Assembly: GCF_001039355.2 (NCBI RefSeq) | Contig: NW_019773714.1 | Coordinates: forward strand, 356,487-420,486 | Reading direction: 5' to 3' | Source of the DNA: Lingula anatina | Lineage: Eukaryota > Brachiopoda > Lingulata > Lingulida > Lingulidae | DNA length: 64,000 nt | In this document: in pieces, positions 1 through 11,400 of the stretch | Layout: each line of letters opens with the position of its first letter | Position numbering within the stretch: position 1 is the first letter of the stretch | Program-made: the position numbers and the translations under genes | The notes under the pieces: model-generated | Told to the model about the DNA's origin: nothing | The model's database searches: none | Seen by the model: only the letters and a program-made list of their open reading frames with translations

Positions 1-182
1 TGATGGCTGTATTGTGTTAAAATCTCCTAAGAGATTTTAACAAAAAACATACTTTTTTTAGAAAAAAAAACAAGGACTAATTTTGAATGTAAAAATGGAT
101 TCATTAACCATTGGTAAGTATGGGAAAATTGTTGTTTACTCCAGGAAAATAGAGTTATTATCTCTTTAATGCTTATTTTCAG

Positions 183-733
183 CAATAGCCGACTTCGCCG
201 GCAGTGATCCCTTGATGATGGTTATTCCCCCAGTCGAGCAGTACCGCGAAAGATACTCCTTTACAACTTTCAAGGGAGTTTTACAAGACGAGTATAACAA
301 CTTCATAACCGTAGCCGTCCAGTCACACCAAGCAAGTGGACTTGTATTGGACGGAAGTCTCTTTACCTCGGTTTACGGCCATCGTTGGATGGTACTGGGT
401 GACTCTGGCTTCTCCGCTGCAACACTGCGTATAAAACCCGGATTACATACCATGAATCACTCTGATCCAACGGCAACGTTTATGGTTCTATCGTACGGTT
501 TCGTGAAGTATGAAGCTTACGGCCACCCCGCTGGCATGCGCCATTCCCCGTTGTACAGTTACTGTCAACCCACGACCTCTGTGGCGGGAGACGGCATTGA
601 CAACGACTGTGATGGGCGCATCGATGAGGAGCACGATAACGGCATCGACGACGACGGAGATGGCCGTGTTGACGAAGACTTGGCATACACATTTATGCAC
701 TTCAAACCCAGTGGGCCAATTCTCGGAAAATAG
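183..733 (+). CDS. Terminal exon of a truncated IgGFc-binding-like receptor paralogue
   Basis: This is the last exon of a gene whose earlier exons lie left of the window. A splice acceptor (ttattttcag) precedes base 183, and the phase-1 entry reads through to a stop at 733. It matches the start of the last exon of the complete receptor at 3429-8184: the MVIPPVEQY motif, the SYGFVKYEAYGHPAGMRHSP block and the two acidic repeats GIDNDCDGRIDEE and GIDDDGDGRVDED. The paralogue continues into a Ser/Thr stalk, membrane helix and tail. This copy instead diverges right after DEDLA and stops 15 residues later (ending PILGK), so the product would be a secreted ectodomain or the copy is broken. I see no usable splice donor at the divergence point. 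The 5' half of the exon differs clearly from the paralogue, but from about base 465 to 687 it is almost identical. Confidence is good for the family and lower for the gene being functional. Confidence 0.7.
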
Positions 734-2768
734 GTTCGCGAGTATCGCTGCGAAATTCCGAATGCAAAAGATTTTAATTCTATAATCGTTCTTTATTTTA
801 AATTTAGTCTGCCTTTGGAGGACATTCTATTCGAATAAGTGTCAAAATCATATGATTTCTTGAACCTATTAATACGCGTTTGCAGAATCCAAACACTGGA
901 GCCTTTGATTTATTATTAATGCAAATGTTAGCTTTTAAGATTTTTTTTTTTCAATTACGAATTTTTGACATAAACGCAGTAGATGCAAATTCTTATTAGC
1001 TTTTCTTTTTTAAAATGTTGTCTTTATCAATTAAGTAGAAAAAAAGATGTAATTATAAACATCCCGTGATTAGAGCTATTCACTTATAATGAAAATAAAT
1101 CTTCTCAATGCCATGATACCACATTTTAGATTAATTTACTTTCAAAGGGGGAGATTCAGAAGGGAGTGAACACGCAAAGAAGCGAGAACTTCTCTTACAA
1201 TGCTACTGCTGAAATTGTGATACTGCTGTATGTGTGTCTATTATAATTTTTTATTTCAAAAAAATAAAGATTTAAAAATCAACCTACGTATATCGCTATG
1301 TAACATGAATATCTGGATAATGTTGTTATGAAAGTTTTTTTTCTGGCATTATCCCTTTCTGCCCTCTCTATTTTCACAGTCACAGATGAATCCCCTCGTT
1401 TTTATTTTCCGTGAACGTTGTATTTTGTATAATATAGAAAAAAGATTGATAATGATGAAAAATTGACTGCTCTGCTTGCGTACTGGGCCTCCAATTGATT
1501 TTTCCCCTACTGTCTGAAGTTCAAAGGATTGTGAGAATTTGCTTGAGGGTATTGTGTTAGAGCAGCTGCATGGATGACAGGGACTCTATTGTGAAATATC
1601 ATGTTCCCGTGGAAGGTAGGAATTCTCAGGTGTGGTTAATTGCTTATTAAAATTCAACCCATCCCCCAGAGTATCGTTTTCTAATCTATGGAGTAAATTG
1701 CGTTTGTATCATGTAACTTTGCTACTGAGGTGAAGACATACTACTTGTGATATTGTTTAATTCCGTTTCTTACCAATATTTATGATAATTATCTTCTTAG
1801 TTACCCAACACCTTGTTCAAAGAGATGTGCCGACAACTGATAAATTTAAACATGAACTATTTGCCCAAAATATGGCGTTTGGTACAATATAAGATAAACA
1901 AGGTACACTTAATCACTAAATCGAGATTCTTTTTTAATGCGTTTCAAAAACTCAAGATTTAATCATTGAACATACATGTAAGGCCTAGTACTCGGGGGTG
2001 TGGGCTTGGGTACTCGGGGGTGTCATACTACAGAAACTGGAGATATGCGGCGACCACTATGACAGCTAGTGTACATGTACTTATAAATCGGGTCTAAACA
2101 TAATCTAGTGAAGGTTTCATATCTACATTATTTGACTGTCGTTTCATTATAGTCTGCGCGTCAGAATTTTCACTTTTCTCTAGATATCTTGGGCAGCTTT
2201 CCTTGCTATTCCTGTCCTCAGATCAGAACATTATTGCCATGTATTCAAGCAATCTGGATATATCCATAACTACTGTTTTTGTCATGGTAGGATAAACTCG
2301 ATCAAAAAGAAAAAAAAGGGGGAAACCGTTTTTGGCCTATGTCTTTTAGCTTTATCATCTTGCAACATTAAGTCCCCGCTGTACCTTTAGGATTTTTCCT
2401 TCCAACATGATGACATTGTACATGTACATAAGAAGTGGAGAAGACCTTTTCTAATATAACAATAACCCAATGTGAAATGAAACGATCTTTTTTCTTGAAA
2501 ATACAGTTCGTAATATTTTCATGAAGTCATCCTTTTAGTTTGTCGAAATTCTCCATTTAAGCATATTGGCTCTTCTGAATAATCTATTAGGCCCGTAATG
2601 CGACCAATGACATGATAAAATTGATTAAAACTATCTCAACATAAAAATGTTTACAAAATTTAATTAGATTTTCCACAGAATAGATAACACCTAATTCTAT
2701 GTCAAATACAGATTACAGTTGCTTCAACGAAGATATGTCTTTGAAAACATGAACAGTTCTCTCTCTCT

Positions 2769-2808
<40 letters not shown>

Positions 2809-3428
2809 GTCATAACAGTTAACCCAACACTGCATTTGTAGTCTAAATAAAAGAAACCAAACAGGCATTCAAGAGGGGCAACCCACAATTACAACATAAT
2901 TGATGTCTCCTTTCATTGCAATGGAATCAATTTTAAATGTGACATCAATTATTGCCATGTATTCAGGCAATGTCCAGACCAATTTACTCCATGCATGTCA
3001 AATTAGCTTGCGTGTATTTTATTGATCTCGAGTAAAGAATAAGCGCCCCCTTTAGTTAAAATAAACTCCAATACTCAATCTGAGAAGAAGGGACCAAGTG
3101 ACACAGTTTATGGATGTTTGGTTTAAGATGTGAAATCACGTAGTAACCTTGGGGTTCTAAAGTACCATGCCTAAAATTAGCATGTGTTCAATGCATGGGA
3201 TTTCCTAATCAGTTAATATCTCCACCGTAGCATTATTCTTAACCAAGAAAATCCCCATCCTTTTGGAGCCCCCTGGATGCAGCCTATCTGAGACGAAGTG
3301 ATGAACCGAGCTTACTATCTTTATGTCACAGAAAACTATTTCTGAGTCAAAATAAATATAGATCACCCATGATGCTTTTTATAGACGTTCGTTTTTCATC
3401 CTACCAGGAAGGACTAAATCCAGGAAAG
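734..3428. other. Intergenic stretch, no gene seen
   Basis: No exon with usable splice sites or recognisable protein similarity was found between the truncated paralogue and the complete receptor. It is AT-rich and contains a short direct repeat of the word gtactcgggggtgt (about 1988 and 2011), a repeated word attattgccatgtattca (about 2231 and 2950) and a (CT)n plus long T-run near 2760-2806. The promoter of the downstream receptor should lie near 3300-3428, but I cannot place a TATA box or start site with confidence. Confidence 0.5.
2759..2806. repeat. CT-dinucleotide run followed by long poly-T tract
   Basis: A short (CT)n run leads into a T homopolymer of more than 30 bases. It could be an old retroposed A-tail on the minus strand or a plain simple repeat. 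No LINE or SINE body is recognisable next to it. Confidence 0.8.
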
Positions 3429-6400
3429 ATGACCATGGTGATTCTGGTGTGTGCTTTTCTGTTACCATTTATTCCAAAGGGGCTCGGTAAGTAGCTTCTT
3501 TTTGCCTGGATACATGTAGGTGTAAGCTGGTTGAACTAATTAATTAATATGCTCGAACTAATTAATTGATTTTCTCTAATGATCACACATTTGAGTATAT
3601 GATACCTGTGACATGTTTTAAAGCTATACAGCAAGAAATCTGTGGTCTTTGCAACACACCGTGCTATGTTGAGATGAAAATCAGTGAATCAGTAGATTAA
3701 CTGTTATTGCAGGAGCAGCCACTGATCTTGAAAAACAGTTCATGGTTGTGTTTGGACCAAGTGGACTAGAAAAAACAATCCCACGAGAGATCCACATCAT
3801 TAACAATGATGATAATACAGGCACTGTCAGTGTGTCTGAACTAGGTGATTTTAAAACGAAGACCCCAATAGGACCACCGGTAATTTTCTCCATCTTATAA
3901 AATTGAATTAAACAAACAGATTTAGCTCTTGTTACGACATTTGAAAAGAAGTAGCTCCAGCCTATTTTTTCATTTAAATTAGTTACTTCATTATAAGTGC
4001 ATTTACGGACCTGACAAGACATCGTAGTAACACATTAAAATCATGTGCTATCTGAATTTTTACGTCCGCCAAGTAAAAAATTTGCAGTGAATTTCGATTA
4101 AGAAACACTCGAGCCCTTCCGAGATGCAACATTTTTAATAATACACTAACGTCTGTAATGTATACTAACGCAGAGACATTTTGGTTAAATTGCAATAATG
4201 GGCCGCTGTTTATTTACTTACCATCACGTAAGATAATTCAATTGCTGTACAAACTATTAACTTGTTACACTCAAACATACAAAAAACAAAATAATCTTTA
4301 TCTTATGTGAGAGATTAGATAATAAAAACAAAGAACTCAAAAGATTTATGATAAAAACATATTTGTTTAATTTCAGATTCAGTTAAATCCAGGTGAAGGG
4401 AAAAATTTCACACTACAAAATCTGAACAACATCAACAAATTTAAAATGTCTGATACGCTACTTCTTGATTACATCAAAAAAAGAACATTTTTTATAGAAA
4501 GTGACATAAAAATTTCCGTCTTCGCTGTAAATAAGTACAATGCCAGCACGGATTCTTTTCTGGTACTGCCAGCAGCTGGATTGGGGAAGCACTACGTGGT
4601 TCCATCCTGGAGGAGAAAATTCTTTGGCAGTGGATTTGGATCAGCTTTTATTGGTAAGTTTTCATATTTGCTGGAATGTCATTCTTAAATACACGTTGAA
4701 ATTGAATATAAAATCTATTTGTCATTGTCTTCTTCGAGACATGACAAGAGATTGTGGTAACCGCCATGTATAATAAAAGAGTAGGTGAGGAGCATTTATT
4801 AGAATGGGTTTGTATTAAAATTCTATTGCTTGTAAGCCTGACTTTTAAATGCGTTTGTGGATATTTATCACTTGACTTACTATTGACTACTGTGCGTTGA
4901 AATAAAGAGCCAAAAATGATCATTTGAACAGCCCAAATTTTCATAGTGTGTTAGTATTAAGAAATCTCTATCTTATTTCTATTTTTTCTTGGTCCTGACC
5001 GTTTCTTAGCTTTACTTTTAGCTCAGTTATATTGGAACACAGACATCGTAGTATCATTCTATAATTGATACTAATAGTGCACATTGCCTTTTTCAAGTTG
5101 TAGCGCCGGCAATAGTAAGGGACCTAGCAGCAGATAGTTTTCAAGTGAACTTTACATTTCCATGGAGATCGGACGATGCAGTTGCAATTAATTTTGCTAC
5201 AATTCCTGGATATACCAATCCGCTTTCTGTACAAATAGATGGGTTCGATATGTCAACTCTCAGTAGCTATGGTTCAACTTTTCAAATTTTGTGTGACAAA
5301 GATCTTACAGGAACAATAATCACTTCTGAAGAGCCCATTGTAGTCGTATCTGGAAATGAGCGGACATCTATTTTTGGCAACGAAACAATAATTATAAATG
5401 GTACCGAATGGGACAAGGAGAGGCAAGATGAGGTGACAATTAATGGAACTGGTTGGAAAAATTCATATGATCATATCGAAGAGATGATACCACCAGTGTC
5501 TACCTGGGGGAAACATTTTGTGACTGTTCCACTGGCAGAGAGAAAATCGGGGGATGTGTTCAAAGTATTAGGTAAGATCACATACCAACCTGCATAAGTC
5601 ATAAGTTATAACGCAAATTTAAAGATGGTTTACTGTTATTTAGATACCTATCATGTAAGTGATATCCACGTGTATCTGAGACTATATCATTAACTTTTTT
5701 TCAAGATTCAAATGTTATATAGAGTAAGAGTTTGATTTAATACATGGCACATGTAGTTCAACGCAGTGCCTTTTACTACTACATGCACTTATACTTTTGC
5801 TTATTAAATTATTGATTTAGCCAGTGAAGACAACACTGATGTCGAAGTACAAAGGTATCGCCATTCAAGAAGTCGACGAGATACGAGTATAACGTCTTTG
5901 TCCTTGAACAGTAGCCAAATACATACCATTTTGCGTCAAGGAGAATATTTATTGGAATATGCGGCTTCTAATGAATATTTAGTCCTGAATGCATCAAAAC
6001 AGATTCTTCTTGTACAGTACAGCAAGTCATGTAAGTTATTTTCATTTCGTTTTTAAGAAAAAAAATTGCCCCTTTTCCATTCATATTAACGTATACTAAT
6101 GTTTCAAATTATTATTCAAGATTATATGCCGTCACATGTTTTGTGTTGGAATTGTTGCTGCTGGTTTTCAATTTTCTTTTCCGGAAGTTTAAGGATAGTG
6201 ATGCATGTAACAGTTAAAATTGAGATTTACTTTACCATTGACATATAAGTTAGGTTTTAATGTTAAAAAAAAGTTTGATGTTTTAGTGATCAGTTGGACC
6301 TTTGCCATTTAGCGTTGTTTGTGACCGTCTTAAATAAAATTCAGTAAAGTAGTTATGTGTTTTATCGTGTTTTCAAAGTACTTTACTTGTTTTGTTAAGA

Positions 6401-8184
6401 TACAAGAAAAAAACCCCTTTAATTTATTCAACTTTTCCAACACTAAACACAATAACAGAATACATTAAGGCCACCAAATGCATTACAAATAAGGTTTACC
6501 TTTCTGGCATTAATAGAAAATTAGTAACGCCCCATTCCTCTTACTTCCAGCGATCTCGGACTTTACCGAAGGCGACCCCTTTATGATGATTGTTCCTCCA
6601 GTCGAGCAGTATGTTCATAAATATGTCTTCAACACTTTTGAAGGAGTGATAATGGACGAGTACTCTAACTTCATTGCAGTAGTAATAAAATCAAACCTAA
6701 GTGACGGGCTTACGTTTGAGGGACATTCGTTCAATGGCATCAATAACCCATCTTGGATAGAGCTTGGCGACTCGGGATTCTCCGCCACAACCTTGCATAT
6801 CAATCCCGGGGAACACTCTGTAAGACACTCTGATCCAACGGCAACGTTCATGGTTCTTTCGTACGGTTTCGTGAAGTATGAAGCTTACGGCCACCCTGCT
6901 GGTATGCGCCATTCCCCGCTGTACAGTTACTGTCAACCCACGACCTCTGTGGCGGGAGACGGCATTGACAACGACTGTGATGGGCGCATCGATGAGGAGC
7001 ACGATAACGGCGTCGACGACGACGGAGATGGCCGTGTTGACGAAGACTTGGCGGAGTTGCTACCACTGACCACTACTACGTCAGCATCTGATCAGACAAC
7101 ATTGAAGTTGACGTCAGATCCTTCACTTTTCACGTCACATTCAGATGGCAGTGTTATTTCAACAGTACAACTCTCTGTGACAGCAGATGAACAAGTGACA
7201 ACCACAACGACCACTTCTTCGGAGACAAGCATAACGGCCACTCCAGTTGCCTCCACTTTCGAATCAACAGTTTCGTCCGCGTCTCGTCAGACAACATTGA
7301 AGTTGACGTCAGATCCTTCACTTTTCACGTCACATTCAGATGGCAGTGTTATTTCAACAGTACAACTCTCTGTGACAGCAGATGAACAAGTGACAACCAC
7401 AACGACCACTTCTTCGGAGACAAGCATAACGGCCACTCCAGTTGCCTCCACTTTCGAATCAACAGTTTCGTCCGCGTCTCGTCAGACAACATTGAAGTTG
7501 ACGTCAGATCCTTCACTTTTCACGTCACATTCAGATGGCAGTGTTATTTCAACAGTACAACTCTCTGTGACAGCAGATGAACAAGTGACAACCACAACGA
7601 CCACTTCTTCGGAGACAAGCATAACGGCCACTCCAGTTGCCTCCACTTTCGAATCAACAGTTTCGTCCGCGTCCGTCGATTCTACCACGTTGGGAAAAAC
7701 AGGTAGTTCAAGGCAAAGTAGCGACGGGTTGAATCCAGTAATTGGAATAACCACTGGCGTAGCTTTGTTGGTCGCCCTGGGCTGTTCCATTGGACTCTTC
7801 GCCTTTTATCGCAAATGTAAACGTAAAAAGAAAAATGAAGAGGCTGAGGACATAAGTTCGTTCAGTAGACGGTCGTCAGCCGCGACCCTCCTTAACGCCA
7901 AAAACGCGGCTCCGAGGACAGCATCTGCCATCCATTTATCGGTGAATGAAACTGGGAGCCAGATTCTAGACACGGACGAAGGGATCGGATCCCTTCATGA
8001 AGCCGATGAAGTATTTGCTCTCCCAGAGGAGCAGCCGACCGCCGAATCTTCTGCCGGAGCAAAGCCAAGAGAGGCGTGGTCACGGACTTCTACCCCGTCG
8101 GAACTAGCGGAAGGTGGCGAAGCGTACCGAGGGAGGCGTGGGAAACGAAACAGCGTCATCCCTTTAACGTCCATGGACTTTTAA
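3429..8184 (+). CDS. IgGFc-binding-domain transmembrane receptor with DNDCDG motif and Ser/Thr stalk
   Basis: Six exons: 3429-3486, 3713-3879, 4377-4653, 5104-5571, 5821-6030 and 6551-8184. All have GT/AG borders and compatible phases, giving 937 codons plus stop. Order of parts: a signal peptide (residues 1-20, MTMVILVCAFLLPF core); a large ectodomain resembling the IgGFc-binding protein N-terminal domain (repeated 'YS/VVPSW', 'VVVSGN', 'EEMIPPVSTWGKHFVTVP' and 'LVQYSKS' blocks, about 25-525); acidic DNDCDGRIDEE and DDDGDGRVDED repeats (about 530-561, like the MopE-type metal-binding motif); a Thr/Ser stalk made of three identical 65-residue repeats (about 575-769); a membrane helix (about 789-812, ITTGVALLVALGCSIGLFAF); a stop-transfer KCKRKKK; and a cytoplasmic tail of about 120 residues ending in SMDF. 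The domain family is associated with mucus and immune proteins in animals. The ligand and function here are unknown. A basic RSRRD site near the end of exon 5 could be a furin-type cleavage site. Family call fairly sure; function not. Confidence 0.85.
7093..7677 (+). repeat. Three tandem 195-bp coding repeats in the receptor stalk
   Basis: Units start at 7093, 7288 and 7483, an exact 195-base period that keeps frame (65 residues each). As far as I can read, the copies are the same base for base, except that the first enters through GATCAG rather than CGTCAG. The encoded unit is rich in Thr and Ser (VTTTTTTSSETS core), as in O-glycosylated mucin-like stalks, so copy number would set stalk length. 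Near-perfect identity means recent expansion or homogenisation. Confidence 0.97.
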
Positions 8185-8237
8185 TTACTTGGCCAAGGAC
8201 GCCCTGTTTAACTTTAAAAGATTGGTTAAAATAGCTC

Positions 8238-8466
8238 TTATTTACCTCCGCCAAGGAGGTTATGTTTTCACCCCTGTTTGTTTGTTTGTTTGTCTGTCAT
8301 CAACGTAACTCAAAAAGTTATGGACCGATTTTGATGAAATTTTCAGGAACTGTCAGAAGTGGGCCAAGCAACAGATGATTAGTTTTTGGTGGTGATCCGG
8401 TTCAATAATCAATAATAATAATAATAATAATAAAATGCTGCCTTCGTGGAGGTCTGTGCTCTCGTT
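8238..8466. repeat. Dispersed repeat with hairpin head (ACCTCC..GGAGGT) and AAT-run
   Basis: It begins with a perfect small hairpin (ACCTCC-GCCAA-GGAGGT), followed by a (GTTT)n/(GTCT)n run, a stretch reading 'aaaaagttatggaccgattt', an (AAT)n run near 8411-8434 and an end reading 'cttcgtggaggtctgtgct'. This sentence-like arrangement is typical of an interspersed element of animal genomes that I know by appearance but cannot name. It has no coding capacity. Confidence 0.6.
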
Positions 8467-11400
8467 ATCTATAATATTGTGCCAAAGCTAGGCCTTAAAA
8501 TTAGACGACACGACCTACTACATGGGTAGTGTAAAACAAATTAAGATTAGACAGGGTAACAAAAGGTCTATATCTACAAACATAGAGGTTCTTACGGTGT
8601 CTCCCGGTGGCATGACCAAAAGCCAATATATGACAACAATAAGACCAATATTACGTGTTCGTGCGCGCTCGCGCGTGTGTTTGTGTGAGGAAAGACATTT
8701 TAGTATTTATTTAGCCACTGCTGTCTTATGTAGAAAAGTTGACATAACAGAAATGTCGTTCTATTTGAGCACTTTTTACTTTGTCGATGTAAAAACAAGT
8801 AGCTGACTATGTATCCAAATCTTAGTCTTTGGTGCCTTATCAATAGCCGTCAATACATTCTGTGCGAGAAGCAACCCACTAAATATATAGTGATAGTTTC
8901 ATAGGCTCTCGTACTTATGTAACCTTCTCAGGATTGAGGTATCCGTCAAATAAATTACTATAGACGGGAAAGTGCTAAGTGATATGAACACGAAGCAAAA
9001 TTACCCGGTCGGCACTTTAATATAGCCTTTCACTTTTATATAATTTAGAATGTTATCTCTTTTAAACATGCTTTATCATTGTCAATATTTTATTAAATAC
9101 ACCAGATTTGCCAACGCAGCAATGCGGTGTTCTACACGACTGACTTGCTGAATCCTTCAATTTTTGTCAGTCATATGATCGTCTGTGATTTAACATATTA
9201 AAATACGCAGTGTATTAAAATACGTAGTTTGATGCATTTATTTTAAAGTTGGTCATTAAAAGCGTACAACTACGTACCAAGAATGAGAAGGTGGTATTTT
9301 GTCTAGAGTGTTTTTCTCTCTGTATAGTGCACTATGATGCCTTTGTTATTCCTGCATTATACATGTACTGTATATACACAACAAGGCCTACGTATAAATT
9401 TCTTTTAAACTTTTTATAATTGGTCGCTAGCTATTTACAATTCTAGACCATTTCAAATAGCATGGCAACATTTATTTACATTATTATTATAACAGCATAA
9501 CACCATAGTGAATTAATTATAATTTTATACTGTACGAATCAGTACAGTTTGAAGAGAATTAAAGTATTGCTTATCTAATAAGTTACTCTCTTCACACGTA
9601 CAGCTGCTTTTATTTTATTATATTTTGTTTTATTCTTGGCGTGATACATAACACATAGCTCTTCTCAATAAATGGGCTGCACTGATAAACTGTTTCCTAT
9701 TTATTTAAAACTGTGTCCATGTGAAAGCCTTTGGACCTGCTCACCTTTAATATGTCGTGTTAACAACAAATACATGGAAGGTTTAAAAAAGGAAAGGAAT
9801 TTAAGATCACTTCCAGGGCTCTTCATGGACTGATTTACAGTTGGTGAGGGAATGACTCCGATAAAAAAAATTGTCGTAGATTTACGGTATGTATATTGTA
9901 AATAAATCAGTTAAAATGCTTTAGAAAGCAGTAAAACTTCAAGTTTTCCGCCAACAATTCGTTTACTTGACCTTTTCTCATTGAATAATAACTTAAGAAC
10001 ACGTTTTCACCTAATACAGGGACAGTAATTCGAGATGTGAAGCACACTATCCAAATGTTTTTTCCAAATTTATTTTTTTTTTTTCAAATTTCTCAACCTT
10101 GCCTAAAAATCAGCAAACAATCCAATCAGTATTATATGTTCAACCTTTGAAAAATACAGTATTTGTTTTTCCATTTATAAGTATATACGTATATTATCAT
10201 TTGGCATTTGCTATTACATGTATTTAATCCTCAAAACCCCATGCTCCTCGATATTTTCAATATTCAAACGAATTGATACAACAGTGAAAATTGTGAATAA
10301 ATAAATAAATAAATAAATTCAACAATAAATTAACTGATACTCACGGAAATCAGAAGTAAAGATATCAGATTTTCGTTCCGGTTTTTTGTTCCAGGACATC
10401 GATTTATTTAGAAGGGATATACTTTGGTGAAGGAATATGTATCAAAAGATGTAAATGAGAAAGAAATTATAGAAAGTGAATCTAGTTGACAGATTGTGTC
10501 TATCCAACATAAGGTGACTCGTAAAGACTGAAACCAATTTTGAAAACTGCTATTTCGACCTTTTGAGATAGTCTATCACCAAATGAGAAACCGCGGATTA
10601 CGTGCACTTTTTATATACGAAAAGCTGCAGCGAGAAACAAAATGATGCTGCATCAAAATTTGTGGACGCATCCAATTTACAGCGGTGAGACCCCCACTGG
10701 CGTTCCGGGGTCGTGCTGGTTGACCATCTTCACAGCGTATCAAAATATTAATAGCTCTTGAGCCTGGATAAGATAACACGCATGTTTATTTTTGTTGATT
10801 AAAACGCCAATCTATAAGCGTATTCTCACAGGTATATGAGATATATTGGTTGAAAATGTTTTGTCATGTGGCAATTATGAATTGCGTTCATAAGTTAATT
10901 CGTAATTTTGAAAGTGATTTCCATAACAGAATTTTTTATTTTATGCCCTCTTTAAACGTAACGTATTTACATGGATTTTACTCTAAAAACGTGTATGTAT
11001 AATGCATAAAGGCAACACTTCCTAGCTAAATTCTAGCAAAGAAGTTATTATTTCGTAATTCTCAATACGCATGTAACACAAGCTACCCCTAAACAATATT
11101 GAAAGTTAACAAATAATGCGCAAAAAAATCATTTCAGACTAAATTCGTTTTCACTTCCACGATAATCTTGAGATATCCCATTGCAAAATCGCTAACCTTG
11201 AACATTAATCTTTAGATTACTTGTAGGTGTAATATCTTGGGTTTTATAACCCTGCGATGCCCCATTTAATTACTTGCTCAATGGTCGAACTTATTTATGT
11301 TTCAGATGCTCTAAAGCGTTAAAGAAAATAAAAATTAATCCCAAAGGCTCTATAACTGTAGCCATCAATTTACCTGCCCAATTTTGCTGACGTGAGGATT

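Noticed and set aside
480-7069. Arg-rich minus-strand frames opposite the Asp-rich motif
   Set aside because: The GACGAC-type codons of the DNDCDG repeats create open antisense frames; there is no independent evidence for them.
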